Positions 1 to 8,882 of a DNA stretch of 64,000 bases are shown in pieces (position 1 is the first letter of the stretch; each line of letters starts with the position of its first letter). The notes under the pieces were generated by a model, which was not told the origin of the DNA, made no database searches, and worked only from the letters and a program-made list of their open reading frames with translations. Origin of the DNA: Verrucomicrobiota bacterium (lineage in GTDB: Bacteria; Verrucomicrobiota; Verrucomicrobiia; Chthoniobacterales; Terrimicrobiaceae); assembly GCA_018970255.1 (NCBI GenBank), contig JAGWWS010000006.1, forward strand, positions 1 to 64,000, given 5' to 3'. A program made the translations under genes and the position numbers.

Positions 1-230
1 GCCCCGCCGGGAACCACCTGGAAAACCTTCGGGAAGCTCCCCGCCATCCGTGTGAACTCCGGAATCCTCTCCTCCGCGCATACGAGCACGATGGATTCAA
101 TGGCATCGCACCTCTGCGCCGCATCCAGCGACCAATCGAGCACCGGCTTTCCCGCGAGGGGCGCCATGAGCTTGTCGAAGCCCATCCGGCGGCTCGAGCC
201 CGCGGCAACGATGACAGCGGCAGCTTTCAT
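1..230 (-). CDS. ispD: 2-C-methyl-D-erythritol 4-phosphate cytidylyltransferase, N-terminal part
   Basis: Only the first ~76 codons are in the window; the gene runs off the left edge. The translation opens with MKAAAVIVAAGSSRRMGFDK, the glycine-rich CTP-binding loop (AAG-x-x-x-RMG-x-x-K) of IspD-type cytidylyltransferases, followed by a conserved LAGKPVL segment. IspD attaches CMP to methylerythritol phosphate in the non-mevalonate isoprenoid pathway. The ATG overlaps the stop of the upstream J-domain gene (ATGA), so the two are probably translationally coupled. Other sugar-phosphate nucleotidyltransferases share this loop, so the exact substrate rests on the overall start of the protein only. 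Confidence 0.75.
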   Translation of the reverse strand, partial: MKAAAVIVAAGSSRRMGFDKLMAPLAGKPVLDWSLDAAQRCDAIESIVLVCAEERIPEFTRMAGSFPKVFQVVPGG

Positions 231-1351
231 TCCTCCTCCCCGAAGTCGAAATCGTTTTGGACCTCTGTGCGGGCCGATGCCGTTTTGCGCTTGGCACGCT
301 TGGGGGCCCGGCTTTTCCCGAACTCCAGCCGCTTCTTTGCCGCGGACTCCCGCTTCCATTCCTCGATCTCCGCCTCCACCGCCTCGAGTTCCTTCCGCGC
401 CGCTTCGACGCGCTTCAACACATCCGAGCGGATTTTTTCGCCGGCCTTCCTGCGGTTTTTCGAGTGCCAATAAATCCAAGCCGGGGTCTTGCGCGCCTGC
501 ATGAGCCGGACTTTCAGGCTGTGCAATTGGTTCCCCAACTCCCGCGCGACCTGCCTCAGGTGGAAAACCGTCGAACGCATCGCCCCGCCCGTCTCGTGCA
601 GGTCGGTGATCGCAAGCAGGACTTCCAGACGCTCGAGGTCCTGAGCCGCGTAGGCGGCCTGCAGGTCGTCCCACAGCTTGCGAGTGTGGGGATCCTGCCG
701 CGACTTGCCGGTATCCGGGTGCAGGCGCCGCACGAGGATCCGGTAAATCTCCTTCACCCGCGCGGGCACATCCTCGCTCTTGCGCGCCGAAGCTGAACGC
801 GAAGCCTCCCCGATCTTCGCCCGCCATTTCCGGTATTCGTCAAAAAGCCGCCGGTAGCGGTTTGGCCCCAAGGAATCGGGGTCGTCGCCAAAAACAAAAC
901 GCACATACGAACGGAAATCCCGCTCCTCCTCCGGGAATTCCCCATCGTTGTTGTCCTCCGCGGCCTTCGCCTCCTCTTTGTGACCGGCCTCACCCTCATC
1001 CTCCTGCGCAGCCTTTTCAAAAATGTCGTAGGGGTCCTTGCCGCTGAAAAGCGACTCGAGGTCCGCCATGTCCACCAACCGCTCCAACCGTTCGATCTTG
1101 GCCTTGAGCGCGCGCTCCTCGTCGAGCAGCGGCGCCAGATTCTTGCGCTCCCAGCGCTCGTAGGCGGGCCGGATCGTCCGGTCGAACTCGGAGAGCGCTT
1201 CGTTGAGACCCTGGATCTCGCGCATGATCTTCCGCGCCTCCCCGCTCGCCGCCTCGCGAATCGGCTGCTGGTCGAGCAAGACAATGCGCCGCTCGCCGGA
1301 CACATGCACCCGCCGGCGCATGGCGCTTGCTGGCTGTCTCCGGCTCCTCAT
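227..1351 (-). CDS. J-domain (DnaJ-like) protein with flanking coiled coils
   Basis: A 374-aa soluble protein. Residues ~35-100 are charged and heptad-like (coiled coil). An acidic linker lies at ~115-145. A J-domain-like segment at ~197-245 carries the HPD tripeptide (211-213, in RRLHPDTGKS) that stimulates Hsp70 ATPase. Residues ~265-350 are again helical and basic, and the protein ends in an acidic DFDFGEEE. There is no Gly/Phe or zinc-finger region, so this is a class C J-protein rather than DnaJ itself. Its stop overlaps the ispD start. A second Met at residue 11 could be the true start. The client or partner is not evident from the sequence. Confidence 0.65.
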   Translation of the reverse strand: MRSRRQPASAMRRRVHVSGERRIVLLDQQPIREAASGEARKIMREIQGLNEALSEFDRTIRPAYERWERKNLAPLLDEERALKAKIERLERLVDMADLESLFSGKDPYDIFEKAAQEDEGEAGHKEEAKAAEDNNDGEFPEEERDFRSYVRFVFGDDPDSLGPNRYRRLFDEYRKWRAKIGEASRSASARKSEDVPARVKEIYRILVRRLHPDTGKSRQDPHTRKLWDDLQAAYAAQDLERLEVLLAITDLHETGGAMRSTVFHLRQVARELGNQLHSLKVRLMQARKTPAWIYWHSKNRRKAGEKIRSDVLKRVEAARKELEAVEAEIEEWKRESAAKKRLEFGKSRAPKRAKRKTASARTEVQNDFDFGEEE

Positions 1352-1430
1352 GGCTGGAATCTAACCCGTCCTCGGCGACCCAAAAAGAAAAAGGAAGCGG
1401 ACCGAGTTTCGAACGCTCATCCGTAGATGC

Positions 1431-1466
1431 AAAAAGCCGCCGCGAACTGAGTTCGCGGCGGCTTTT
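1431..1466 (-). terminator. intrinsic terminator after the glutaredoxin gene
   Basis: A perfect 12-bp stem (GCCGCCGCGAAC / GTTCGCGGCGGC) with a 3-nt loop, flanked by AAAAA on one side and TTTT on the other. Read on the minus strand it ends in a U-run, 19 nt past the glutaredoxin stop. The symmetric flanks would let it also work on the plus strand. Confidence 0.85.
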
Positions 1467-1484
1467 GTTGAGTGTTTCTTTTTT

Positions 1485-1823
1485 TTAGCGGACCTGGACT
1501 TGCGCCATGGCGGCGTGTTCGGCGTCGCTGCACGGGGCGTTCAGCGGGACGCTGGTCGCCTTCGCGCTTTCGCCGACGAGCCCGTTCTGCAGCATGTAGG
1601 CCTCGACTTCCTCGCCGCTGATGTCAGCGAGCATTTTGCCATCGATGATGACGCAGGGCGAGAGCGGTTGGCCGCTCAACTGCTCCATCTCGAAGCGGTA
1701 GTCGGGGTTCAGGATGATGTCCTTCTCCGTGTAGGGAAGGTCATACTTCCCGAAGACGGCGCGGACGCCGCGGCTCCAACCGCAGTGGGTTTTCAGGTAG
1801 GCTGTGATTTCGGGTTTGTTCAT
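1485..1823 (-). CDS. monothiol-type glutaredoxin
   Basis: 112 aa with a thioredoxin/glutaredoxin fold: beta-strand start MNKPEITAYLK, redox site HCGWSRG at residues ~13-19, and a PLSPCVIIDGKMLADISG segment supplying the cis-Pro and glutathione-binding region. The active site is CGWS, with one cysteine, instead of the dithiol CPYC, so a monothiol mechanism or Fe-S related role is likely. Extra cysteines lie next to the cis-Pro and in the C-terminal tail (NAPCSD), which is longer than usual for the family. It stands alone between a terminator and rpsA. The substrate is not indicated. Confidence 0.75.
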   Translation of the reverse strand: MNKPEITAYLKTHCGWSRGVRAVFGKYDLPYTEKDIILNPDYRFEMEQLSGQPLSPCVIIDGKMLADISGEEVEAYMLQNGLVGESAKATSVPLNAPCSDAEHAAMAQVQVR

Positions 1824-1857
1824 CGGTTGAATATTACGATTGGCGGAACGGACCGGG

Positions 1858-3537
1858 TTACTTCTTCCCCTGGCCGGGGCGGTATTCGTCTTCCGCGAAC
1901 TGGAAGGCTTGGTCGAGGCCGACCATGTCTTCGCCGGGGCGGAGCGTTTCGAGCGTCTCGGCTTCCTTGCGGAGCATTTCGTCGCTGTAGTTCGCTGCCT
2001 TCACGGAGAGGCCGATGCGGCGCTCGGCCTTGTCGACCTTGATGACGCGGGCTTCGACCTCCTGGCCGACCTTGAGCACATCCTTGACCTTTTCCACGCG
2101 GTCTTCGCTGATCTGCGAGATGTGGACGAGGCCGTCGATGTCGCCCTGCAGCGCGACGAAGGCGCCGAAGTTCGTAACCTTGGTGATCGTGCCCTTGACG
2201 AGGTCGCCGATGCGGAAGCGGGTGTCGATTTCCTTCCAAGGGTCCTGGTCGAGTTGTTTCACGCCGAGGCTGATCCGCTGGTTGGACTTGTCGATGTCGA
2301 GGACCACGGCCTCCACATCGTCGCCCTTCTTCAGGATTTCGGACGGGTGGTTGATCTTGCGGGTCCACGAGAGGTCGGAGACATGGATCATGCCGTCGAT
2401 GCCTTCCTCGAGTTCGACGAAGGCGCCGTAGGCGGTCATGTTGCGGACCTTGCCCTGGACCTGCTTGCCGATCATGTAGCGGAGTTCGATCTCGTCCCAT
2501 GGGTTCGGCTCGAGCTGGCGGACGCCAAGCGAGATTTTCTGCTCGTCCTTGTTGACGCCGAGCACGATGGCCTCGACCTGCTGGCCGAGCGTGAGGACAT
2601 CCGACGGGCGGGCGATGCGCTTGACCCAGGAGAGCTCGGAGACGTGGATGAGGCCTTCGACGCCGTCCTCGAGCTGCACGAACGCGCCGTAGGGCATGAG
2701 GTTCGTGACCTTGCCGCCGACCTTCTGGCCGACCGGGAAGCGCTCCTCGATCTTGTCCCACGGGTTCGCCTGCATTTGCTTGAGGCCGAGCGAAACGCGC
2801 TCCTTCTCCTTGTTGATGTCCAGGACCTGGACGGTGAGTTGCTGGCCGACCTTGATGAGTTCGGCGGGGTGGTTGAGGCGGGCCCAGGACATGTCGGTGA
2901 CATGGAGCAGGCCGTCGATGCCGTCGAGGTCGATGAACGCCCCGAAGTCGGTGATGTTTTTGACCGTGCCGGTGATTTGGGAGCCGATGGTGACGCCGGC
3001 GAGGAACGCCTGGCGTTTCTCGGAGCGCTCCTGCTCGATGATCTCGCGGCGGCTGAGGACGACATTTTTCCGGTCCTCGTTGATTTTGACGATTTTGAAA
3101 TCGTAGGTGTTCCCGACGAACTGCTGGAGGTCCTTCGGCGGGATGATGTCGATCTGGCTGGCGGGGAGGAAGGCCTCGACGCCGACATTGACGGTGAGCC
3201 CGCCCTTCACGGCGCTGCGGACCTTGCCCTTGATGATGCCGTCGCCCTTGTAGACGCCGACGATTTTTTCCCAGTTCTGGCGCTGGGCGGCTTTTTCCTT
3301 CGATAGGACGACCATGCCCTCGTCGTTTTCGAGGCGCTCGAGGAGGACTTCGACCTCGTCCCCGACCTCGACGGATTCGGGTTCCTCGAACTCGGAAGCG
3401 GGAATCACGCCCTCGCTCTTGTAGCCGATATCCACCAGGAACTCCCTGGGGCGGACCTCGAGGATGTGGCCCTTGACGATGCTTCCTTCACGGTAGTTTT
3501 TGACCGCACTCGCGATCATTTCTTGCAATGCTGACAT
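1858..3537 (-). CDS. rpsA: 30S ribosomal protein S1
   Basis: 559 aa from the ATG of MSALQEM. Six S1 (OB-fold) repeats can be followed, at about residues 18-85, 98-165, 183-250, 268-336, 355-423 and 442-508. The last four carry the canonical YGAFV...GLIHVSELSW pattern and are joined by repeated KQL-x-x-(D/N)PW linkers; the first two are divergent, as expected for the ribosome-binding half of S1. S1 brings mRNA to the 30S subunit, which matters here because many genes in this window lack a strong Shine-Dalgarno. The frame stays open far upstream of this ATG, but that part is low-complexity Pro/Ser/Lys and lies over another gene, so it is rejected. Confidence 0.95.
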   Translation of the reverse strand: MSALQEMIASAVKNYREGSIVKGHILEVRPREFLVDIGYKSEGVIPASEFEEPESVEVGDEVEVLLERLENDEGMVVLSKEKAAQRQNWEKIVGVYKGDGIIKGKVRSAVKGGLTVNVGVEAFLPASQIDIIPPKDLQQFVGNTYDFKIVKINEDRKNVVLSRREIIEQERSEKRQAFLAGVTIGSQITGTVKNITDFGAFIDLDGIDGLLHVTDMSWARLNHPAELIKVGQQLTVQVLDINKEKERVSLGLKQMQANPWDKIEERFPVGQKVGGKVTNLMPYGAFVQLEDGVEGLIHVSELSWVKRIARPSDVLTLGQQVEAIVLGVNKDEQKISLGVRQLEPNPWDEIELRYMIGKQVQGKVRNMTAYGAFVELEEGIDGMIHVSDLSWTRKINHPSEILKKGDDVEAVVLDIDKSNQRISLGVKQLDQDPWKEIDTRFRIGDLVKGTITKVTNFGAFVALQGDIDGLVHISQISEDRVEKVKDVLKVGQEVEARVIKVDKAERRIGLSVKAANYSDEMLRKEAETLETLRPGEDMVGLDQAFQFAEDEYRPGQGKK

Positions 3538-3596
3538 ATGGTTGATGGTTCCTTGTTTGGGTTCGCAACCGCCGCCCGGCAGGAAAAATGGGAGGC

Positions 3597-3658
3597 GGTC
3601 CGCGGCTGCGTCAGCCGCATGCGAGGACCGGAGAAAGTAGTGGAAGCCGCAGCCGCGG
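3597..3658 (-). promoter_or_regulatory. structured rpsA leader with competing hairpins
   Basis: In the minus-strand RNA, GCGGCUG (3618-3612) pairs with CAGCCGC (3608-3602) around a 3-nt loop, and GGUCC/GGACC (3629-3625 with 3601-3597) extends the stem across a bulge. An upstream segment CCGCGGCUGCG (3658-3648) is perfectly complementary over 11 nt to CGCAGCCGCGG (3610-3600) and could displace the first hairpin. The structure sits 60-120 nt before the S1 start codon. S1 is known to autoregulate in enterobacteria; that this leader does so is inference. Confidence 0.45.
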
Positions 3659-3718
3659 CAAGGTTTATTTGGGTGTCCTCTTGGCTTTCCGGTTTTTGTT
3701 GAGATGGCCTCCGGATTT

Positions 3719-4162
3719 TTAGGACGGCGAATTTGCGGGTGCGGCCGCGGGGGCACCGGATTTTTTGATGCGCCAGTTCCCGCTGGAGAGTTTTTCGAAG
3801 ACGCCGAGTTTCTTTCCGGTGCCGCTGAAGAAAACTTGGATGTGGTTGATCGGCTTTCCGATTTTCGCGGCGAGGTCCTTGGCGGAGATTCCCGCTTCGC
3901 CGGCGGCGTGGGTGAGTTTGGTGATTTGGGTTTTGAGGAAACCGCGCGGGGCGCGTTTGGCGGATTTGCCGGCTTTGGGTTTGGCGGTGCCGCGGCGTTT
4001 GCGTTGTGCGCGGACGGCGTTCTTGGCAAGGTTTTCTTTTCCGGCGGAGAGGAGTTCGATTTGTTTTTCGATTTCCTTTATTTTGGCGTGGAGCCGTTCC
4101 TTTTTCTTGGTCAACACGGCAAGGTAGCCAATGGTCTTGCTGCTGAGGTCGGTTATTTTCAT
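3719..4162 (-). CDS. hypothetical protein: basic coiled coil plus winged-helix-like C-terminus
   Basis: 147 aa from the ATG of MKITDLSSKT; an ATG nine codons further up is also possible. Residues ~15-50 form a charged helix (KKKERLHAKIKEIEKQIELL), ~55-80 is Lys/Ala/Arg-rich, and ~82-140 (GFLKTQITKL to GNWRIKK) reads like a compact helix-turn-helix/winged-helix unit that could bind nucleic acid. The C-terminus is an Ala/Pro tail. No family is recognised with certainty. It lies just upstream of the rpsA leader on the same strand and diverges from the phosphopantetheinyl transferase gene. Confidence 0.55.
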   Translation of the reverse strand: MKITDLSSKTIGYLAVLTKKKERLHAKIKEIEKQIELLSAGKENLAKNAVRAQRKRRGTAKPKAGKSAKRAPRGFLKTQITKLTHAAGEAGISAKDLAAKIGKPINHIQVFFSGTGKKLGVFEKLSSGNWRIKKSGAPAAAPANSPS

Positions 4163-4228
4163 GGGGAAAAGATTTTGCCTTATTTCCATGTCGCAGGGCA
4201 AGTTTTTTTGTTAGGTAGCGCCCGATCC

Positions 4229-4876
4229 GTGGAAAAAATCATTCTTAATCCAAATGAAATCGATGTGTGGCGCATCGGTGGCGAGGGTGATTTTTCGTTG
4301 TTAACGGAATCTGAAAAACGCCGCTGCGAGGGGTTTTTGGATGATGCCCTGCGGAAAAATTTTGTTCGTTCAAGGGTTGGTATCCGTTTGATTGCAAGAG
4401 AATATACTGGAAACAAAGTTCGCGGAATGGACTTCCCTGTCTCCCGTGAAGGGAAGCCTTTTTTGCCGGATATTAACGACTTACATTTCAATCTCAGCCA
4501 CTCCGTTGGGGAACTGGCTGTGGCTTTTTCGAGGAATGAGGTGGGCTTTGATATCGAATCCAAAGCCCGCCGGGCCAATTATGGTGACCTTGCGCGGAGG
4601 TTTTTCGATGCCGCGGAAGCGCGTGCTGTGGAAGAGGCTGGCGACTCTGTGCGGGAAGTTTTTTTCCGGCTTTGGACGGCGAAAGAGGCGGTGCTTAAGT
4701 TGGAAGGAACCGGGATTTCGGGTGGTTTGCAAAGGGCTTTGATTTCCTCGGAGACCTCGGCGGAACTTGATGGGCGCCCGGTTTTTCTTGGGCGCGTGGA
4801 GTGGGAGGGTTATGCCGGCGCGGTGGCATCGTTCCAAGAAATCGCGCAGCTACGGCTGCGGAGTTTGGTTTTGTGA
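4229..4876 (+). CDS. 4'-phosphopantetheinyl transferase (Sfp/HetI type)
   Basis: About 215 aa from a GTG start (VEKIILNPNEIDVW); a TTG seven codons upstream is an alternative, and no ATG fits. Family motifs are clear: an FNLSHS segment before the active site, VGFDIES (Mg2+-binding Asp and Glu) and FFRLWTAKEAVLKLEGTGI (W-x-x-KEA-x-x-K). The enzyme transfers phosphopantetheine from CoA to carrier-protein serines. The length matches Sfp-type rather than the short AcpS-type enzymes. No polyketide, peptide-synthetase or acyl-carrier gene is nearby, so the partner is elsewhere. The last 27 bases overlap the convergent TPR gene. Codon use is more A/T-rich than in the neighbours. Confidence 0.85.
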   Translation: MEKIILNPNEIDVWRIGGEGDFSLLTESEKRRCEGFLDDALRKNFVRSRVGIRLIAREYTGNKVRGMDFPVSREGKPFLPDINDLHFNLSHSVGELAVAFSRNEVGFDIESKARRANYGDLARRFFDAAEARAVEEAGDSVREVFFRLWTAKEAVLKLEGTGISGGLQRALISSETSAELDGRPVFLGRVEWEGYAGAVASFQEIAQLRLRSLVL

Positions 4877-6577
4877 AGGGGTTTCGGCCTCGCCGAGCGC
4901 GATGGCGAGGTTTTTCCGGGCGTCTTCGAGATTGGGCTCGATTTCCAAAGCGCGGCGGAAGGCGGCGACCGCTTCTTCGGTGCGCCCGGTGCGGTAGAGG
5001 GTGACGCCGAGGTTGCACTGGAAAGTGGCGTTCGCGGGGAAGCGGGCGGCAAGGTCGGCGTAGAGTTTCGCGGCATCGGCGTGGTTCCCATCAAGGACGA
5101 GTGCGTTCGCAAGGTTGGATTGGATGGCGATGATGTCGGGCGAGAGGCGCAGGGCTTCGCTGAAATGCCGGATCGCGCCTTTGGTGTCTTTTTTGGCGAG
5201 GATGGCGGAGCCGAGGTTGTTCTGGGTCTCGGCGAGGTCGGGGCGGAGGCGGACGGCTTCCTGGAAGTGTGCGAGCGCGGGGTCGATTTCGCCGCGGTTG
5301 AATTTCCGGGCGCCGAGCCGGTTGTGCGCCTGCCAACAATCGAAATTGTATTCGAGCGTGTAGGTCCACATGCGTTCCTCGTTTTGCCAGATGGCGGAGT
5401 ATTTGTGGGACGAGGCAGTGAGTGCGAAGGCCACGGCGCCGGCGGCACCGAGCAGGAGCGGCTTTGCGTTGGGTCCGCAAATTTGGAAAACCTTCGCGCC
5501 CGCTGCGGCTGCGAGCGCCACGATTCCGATCATCGGAATGTAAACGAAATGGTCGGCGACCCAGCCCACGCGCATGTAGGACATCGCAACGAAGCCGAGC
5601 ACCGGCAGGAGCATGGCGAAGAAAAACCCGAAGCCCATGATGGCGTGGCGGCCCCAGGTTTTGCGGTTGAGCCAGAACACAAGCGCCGCGGCGGCGATGG
5701 CTGCCCATGGGAGGAATTGGAGAGCGGAGGGAGGGTTGGCGTCCCACTGCGGGTAGATCGGGAGGAGGGTCGCGGGCCAGAGGATTTTTCCGAGGTAGAA
5801 GAGGACCGCCATTCCGGCGATGGCGAAGCGCGAGTCGAACCCGCCGATCGGGATGGGTTCGTCGCCGATGGCGCGGCCGTGCTGGAAAATGAGCGTCACG
5901 ATTCCGAGCACGAGCGAAACGACAAAAAATGGCGCCGACCGCAGGATGTCGGGAAAATCGATCCGCGCGCGGCGCCACCAGGCGTGGAGGAGGATCACGA
6001 CGGGGAACATGACCGGCGAGCTTTTGCCCAGCATGGCGAGGATGAAAAAGGCGAGTGCGAGGGCGTAGTCGGAGCGTTTGCGCTGGTCGTCGAAGCGCAC
6101 CCAGAACCACGCCGCCGCGAGGAACAGCGGCAAGGAGAGCGTGTTTTTCAATTCCGAAATCCAGGCGACGCTCTCGACGGCGAGCGGGTGGACCGCAAAG
6201 ACGAAACCGGCGAACCACGCCCAGCCGGTGCGCATGCGCGCAAGGAGCGCCCAGACCATGCAGGAACCGAGGGCGTGGAGCAGGATCGAGGCAATGTGGT
6301 AGCCGGTGGAGTCCATCCCGAAAAACCGCCACATGAGCCACAGCGCGCTCATGGTGAGCGGGAAGTAGTCCGCAGTGGCGGGCGCGAACCACAGCTTCCA
6401 GAGCCCGTCGGGGGATTGGACCGTGGCGTTGTCGGTGAGCAGGTAGTCGTCGTCCCACAGCCATTCGCCATCGTAGACCGGCGAGTAGATCCAGAGGCAG
6501 GCGGCAACGATCAGCGCGGCTTTTGCAACCGCTGCGGCGGCTTTGGCGGGATCGAATTTTCGGGGCGGTGCGCTCAT
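4850..6577 (-). CDS. multi-pass membrane protein with C-terminal TPR repeats (TMTC-like)
   Basis: 575 aa from ATG (MSAPPRKFDP). The N-terminal ~400 residues contain roughly ten hydrophobic segments, with an acidic WDDDYLLTDN motif after the first one and an HPLAVESVAWISELKNTLS motif near residue 125. This layout is typical of the PMT/TMTC-like membrane glycosyltransferase families. From ~430 on there are about four TPR units (AHNRLGARKFNRGEIDPALA, TQNNLGSAILAKKDTKGAIR and so on). A role in transferring lipid-linked sugars to exported proteins is plausible but not shown. It diverges from uvrB and its end overlaps the convergent phosphopantetheinyl transferase gene by 27 bp. Confidence 0.7.
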   Translation of the reverse strand: MSAPPRKFDPAKAAAAVAKAALIVAACLWIYSPVYDGEWLWDDDYLLTDNATVQSPDGLWKLWFAPATADYFPLTMSALWLMWRFFGMDSTGYHIASILLHALGSCMVWALLARMRTGWAWFAGFVFAVHPLAVESVAWISELKNTLSLPLFLAAAWFWVRFDDQRKRSDYALALAFFILAMLGKSSPVMFPVVILLHAWWRRARIDFPDILRSAPFFVVSLVLGIVTLIFQHGRAIGDEPIPIGGFDSRFAIAGMAVLFYLGKILWPATLLPIYPQWDANPPSALQFLPWAAIAAAALVFWLNRKTWGRHAIMGFGFFFAMLLPVLGFVAMSYMRVGWVADHFVYIPMIGIVALAAAAGAKVFQICGPNAKPLLLGAAGAVAFALTASSHKYSAIWQNEERMWTYTLEYNFDCWQAHNRLGARKFNRGEIDPALAHFQEAVRLRPDLAETQNNLGSAILAKKDTKGAIRHFSEALRLSPDIIAIQSNLANALVLDGNHADAAKLYADLAARFPANATFQCNLGVTLYRTGRTEEAVAAFRRALEIEPNLEDARKNLAIALGEAETPSQNQTPQP

Positions 6578-6707
6578 GGAGGGGAGCGGGGATTTATGGG
6601 GTTGCCGCTTATGGAATTGCGGGAAGGTTCGGCTTGTCACGCATTTTTTGGCGCCGGTGCGAGGCGGCGGTTGCATGGCGGGCGCGGCGGCGGGATACTG
6701 GCGGGCT

Positions 6708-8861
6708 GTGCCATTCGAGCTGGAATCCAAATACGAGCCGCGGGGCGACCAGGGTCGGGCGATCGCGAACCTCACGCGCTCCCTTTCGACCGGCAACCGC
6801 CACCAGACCCTCCTCGGCGTGACCGGCAGCGGGAAGACTTTCACCATGGCAAATGTCATCCGCGACCTCGGGCGGCCGACATTGATCATGTCGCACAACA
6901 AGACGCTCGCGGCGCAGCTCTACAGCGAGTTCAAGCAATTCTTCCCGCGGAATGCGGTGGAGTATTTCGTCAGCTATTTCGACTACTACCAACCCGAGGC
7001 CTACATCCCGAGGTCGGACACCTACATCGAGAAGGATTCGTCGATCAACGAGGAGATCGAGCGGCTGCGGCTCTCGGCAGTGAGTTCGCTGCTCACGCGC
7101 CGCGACACGATCATCGTGGCGAGCGTTTCGTGCATTTACGGGTTGGCGTCGCCCGAGGATTTCCTGCAAATGCTCGTCACCGTGCGGCCGGGGCTGCGGA
7201 TGACGCGCGAGGCGTTCCTTTCGAAAATCGTCGAGATGCTCTACGAGCGGAACGACATCGCTTTCGGCCGCGGGAAATTCCGCGTGCGCGGCGATGTGGT
7301 GGAGGTCCATCCCGCGCAAAACGAGGACGAGGCGGTGCGGGTGGAATTTTTCGGCGACGAGGTCGAGCGGGTGAGCCAGTTCGATCCCCTCACGGGGAAA
7401 ACCACGGCGGTGCTGGCGACCTTCACTCTTTTCCCGGCGAAGCAATTCGTCACGCCGCACGACAAGCTGCGGCTCGCGCTCGAGGCGATCCGGTCCGAAC
7501 TCGAGGCCCGCGTGGTGGAGTTCGAGCGCGGCGGGAAATTCATCGAAGCCCAGCGGATCCGGATGCGGACCGAGTTCGACCTCGAGATGATGCAGGAGAT
7601 GGGGTTTTGCAACGGCATCGAAAACTACTCGCGCCACTTGACCGGCCGCCCGCCGGGCTCGCGCCCCTACACGCTCATGGATTTTTTGCCGGAGGACCAC
7701 TTGCTCGTGATCGACGAATCGCATGCCACGATCCCGCAAATCGGCGGGATGTTCGCCGGCGACCGCTCGCGCAAAAGCGTGCTGGTGGAATATGGCTTCC
7801 GCCTGCCGAGCGCGCTGGACAACCGGCCGCTGAACTTCGGGGAGTTCATGCAGGTGTCGAACCAGCTCGTCTATGTGAGCGCCACGCCGGGGGGGTTCGA
7901 GTTGAACAACAGCGTCGCCGGCAACACCGGCTGGATTTCCAACGAAGACGGCAAGTTCGCGGAGGCCGGCAAGCGCGCGTTGCCTGCCCTCGGGGCGGAA
8001 GGGGAGATGGATGTTTCCACTCCCGGGGCGCCGCTGGTGGCCGAGCAGATCATCCGCCCGACCGGGTTGCTCGACCCCAGGATCACGGTGCGGCCGTTGA
8101 AGGCCCAAATCGACGAGACGATCGAGCTTTGCCGGCGGCGCATCGAGGCGGGCGAGCGCGTTTTGATCACGACCCTGACGAAAAAAACCGCCGAGGACCT
8201 CGCCGACTACCTGCGCGAAATCGGGCTCAAGGTCCGCTACCTCCACAGCGACATCGACACCATCGAGCGCGTCGAAATCCTGCGGACGCTCCGGTCGGGC
8301 GAATGCGATGTGCTCGTCGGCATCAACCTCCTGCGCGAAGGGCTGGATTTGCCCGAGGTCTCGCTGGTTTGCATCCTGGATGCGGACAAGGAGGGCTACC
8401 TTCGCAGCCAGACGAGCCTCATCCAGACCGCCGGGCGGGCGGCGCGCCATGTGAACGGCGAGGTCGTGCTTTTCGCCGACACCATCACGGGGAGCATCCG
8501 GGCGTTGCTCGAGGTTTCGAAACGGCGGCGCGAAAAGCAGGAGGCGCACAACCGCGAACACGGCATCACCCCGCGCAGTGTGGTGCGCGCGGTGCAGGAG
8601 AGCCTGCATGTGATTATGAAGGGCCGCGAGGTCGAGCAATCGATCGTCCGCGAGGATGCGGGGACTTTCGATGCGGCGGAGTTGGTCCGCGAACTCGAGC
8701 GCGAGATGGCCGATGCGGCGGGGCGCTTGGAATACGAGAAGGCTGCCCTGCTTCGGGACCAGATCGCGGAGTTGAAAAGCGGCTCGCTGCCGGCCGTGGC
8801 GGCGCTGCCCTCGCGGCGGAAATTGTCCTATCCGAAACCCAGCCGGAAAAAGCGGGGATAA
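6708..8861 (+). CDS. uvrB: UvrABC system protein B
   Basis: 717 aa from a GTG start (VPFELESKYEPRGDQ), chosen because family members begin a few residues before the FxLxSxYxPxGDQ motif; an in-frame ATG at 6675 is the alternative. Features: Walker A GVTGSGKT, the damage-wedging beta-hairpin region (YFDYYQPEAYIPRSDTYIEK), DESH box, helicase motifs with YVSATPGGFE and QTAGRAARHVNGEV, and a C-terminal UVR domain (MADAAGRLEYEKAALLRDQI) that contacts UvrC. UvrB is the damage-verifying helicase of nucleotide excision repair. uvrA and uvrC are not in the window. The promoter is presumably shared in the ~130-bp divergent gap with the membrane/TPR gene. Confidence 0.96.
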   Translation: MPFELESKYEPRGDQGRAIANLTRSLSTGNRHQTLLGVTGSGKTFTMANVIRDLGRPTLIMSHNKTLAAQLYSEFKQFFPRNAVEYFVSYFDYYQPEAYIPRSDTYIEKDSSINEEIERLRLSAVSSLLTRRDTIIVASVSCIYGLASPEDFLQMLVTVRPGLRMTREAFLSKIVEMLYERNDIAFGRGKFRVRGDVVEVHPAQNEDEAVRVEFFGDEVERVSQFDPLTGKTTAVLATFTLFPAKQFVTPHDKLRLALEAIRSELEARVVEFERGGKFIEAQRIRMRTEFDLEMMQEMGFCNGIENYSRHLTGRPPGSRPYTLMDFLPEDHLLVIDESHATIPQIGGMFAGDRSRKSVLVEYGFRLPSALDNRPLNFGEFMQVSNQLVYVSATPGGFELNNSVAGNTGWISNEDGKFAEAGKRALPALGAEGEMDVSTPGAPLVAEQIIRPTGLLDPRITVRPLKAQIDETIELCRRRIEAGERVLITTLTKKTAEDLADYLREIGLKVRYLHSDIDTIERVEILRTLRSGECDVLVGINLLREGLDLPEVSLVCILDADKEGYLRSQTSLIQTAGRAARHVNGEVVLFADTITGSIRALLEVSKRRREKQEAHNREHGITPRSVVRAVQESLHVIMKGREVEQSIVREDAGTFDAAELVRELEREMADAAGRLEYEKAALLRDQIAELKSGSLPAVAALPSRRKLSYPKPSRKKRG

Positions 8862-8882
8862 CTAAAAAAGGCGGCCTGATTC

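Noticed and set aside
3538-4029. N-terminal extension of S1 by up to 164 residues
   Set aside because: The extension is Pro/Ser/Lys-rich, overlaps another plausible gene out of frame and contains the structured leader; S1 from the ATG at 3537 already has its full six domains.
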